Assembly: GCF_938030725.1 (NCBI RefSeq)
Contig: NZ_CALHIQ010000079.1
Span: forward strand, 1-20,198
DNA from: an uncultured Fretibacterium sp.
GTDB taxonomy: Bacteria > Synergistota > Synergistia > Synergistales > Aminobacteriaceae
DNA length: 20,198 bases
Direction of reading: 5' to 3'
Shown here: positions 20,098 through 20,198 of the stretch, in pieces
Position numbering within the stretch: the stretch's first letter is position 1
Layout of the letters: every line of letters starts with the position of its first letter
Notes under the pieces: generated by a model
Database searches by the model: none
Told to the model about the DNA's origin: nothing
The model's input: only the letters and a program-made list of their open reading frames with translations
Translations under genes and position numbers: made by a program

Positions 20098-20198
20098 TCA
20101 CGCCAAAAAGCCGTTGATGATCTCCTCCTCCGCCTGCTGTTCGGTCAGCCCGAGCGTCATCAGCTTGATCAGCTGTTCGCCGGCGATCTTCCCGATCG
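20098..20198 (-). CDS. SufB/SufD family Fe-S cluster assembly protein, C-terminal end (cut by window edge)
   Basis: Only the last 32 codons lie in the window, read leftward to a TGA at 20098-20100. The peptide IGKIAGEQLIKLMTLGLTEQQ... ending EEIINGFLA matches the C-terminal helix pair of SufB/SufD proteins (a GKI-x-x-x-QL-x-x-LM-x-x-GL-x-x-x-x-A pattern followed by GF). These proteins form the scaffold with SufC that builds Fe-S clusters. The frame is open to the window edge. SufB and SufD cannot be told apart from this piece. Confidence 0.7.
   Translation of the reverse strand, partial: IGKIAGEQLIKLMTLGLTEQQAEEEIINGFLA

Noticed and set aside
1..20198. tRNA, rRNA, CRISPR array, prophage or intact IS
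   Set aside because: No cloverleaf-type sequences, regular spaced repeats, integrase or transposase genes were seen on reading both strands.

Overview
The window is high-GC DNA from a diderm (Gram-negative-type) bacterium. It carries a lipid A block (lpxD, lpxC, fabZ, lpxA), a BamA with only three POTRA domains, and yajC-secD-secF. It also has an RqcP/YabO-type S4 protein, which is unusual in a proteobacterial setting. This mix, the gene order bamA-X-lpxD-lpxC-fabZ-lpxA and the many GTG/TTG starts fit Synergistota best, with Negativicutes-like diderms as the alternative. That placement is inference; no 16S gene or other taxonomic marker is present.

Layout. (1) Positions 2-412 (+) are the tail of a MATE efflux transporter. 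(2) Positions 433-5153 (-) form a compact operon transcribed leftward: a single-pass acidic TPR protein, a LUD-domain (LutC-like) protein, an asparaginase-fold protein lacking the catalytic residues, and the ribosome-assembly GTPase Der. (3) A 263-bp divergent control region follows, with a promoter -10 readable in both directions. (4) Positions 5417-7334 (+) encode a histidine phosphatase, a sigma-70-type factor and a small single-TM proline-rich protein of unknown function. (5) Positions 7421-13707 (+) are the outer-membrane biogenesis block: bamA, an unrecognised exported protein in the slot where skp/ompH usually sits, lpxD, lpxC, fabZ and lpxA, with short gaps and two 4-bp GTGA overlaps. 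(6) pgm, rqcP-like and ridA follow. (7) yajC, secD, secF and an exported cyclophilin follow, separated by strong hairpin/T-tract signals placed just before start codons. (8) The last 380 bp hold a decayed C-terminal scrap of a 2-hydroxyacid dehydrogenase, a GGGGAC...GTCCCC hairpin and, on the minus strand, the C-terminus of a SufB/SufD-type Fe-S assembly protein.

How the genes fit together. Most of the plus strand serves the cell envelope: BamA inserts outer-membrane proteins, LpxA/C/D make the first acylated lipid A precursors, and FabZ competes for the same 3-hydroxyacyl-ACP. Pgm feeds glucose-1-phosphate into sugar nucleotides, and SecDF-YajC plus an exported prolyl isomerase support secretion and periplasmic folding. 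The minus-strand operon ends in Der, a ribosome-assembly factor, and RqcP acts in ribosome rescue.

I found no phage, CRISPR array, tRNA, rRNA or intact insertion sequence. The least explained parts are the pseudo-asparaginase next to Der, the sigma factor with its membrane neighbour upstream of bamA, the unknown protein between bamA and lpxD, the dyad-rich bamA leader, and the hairpins in front of yajC, secD and the cyclophilin gene.
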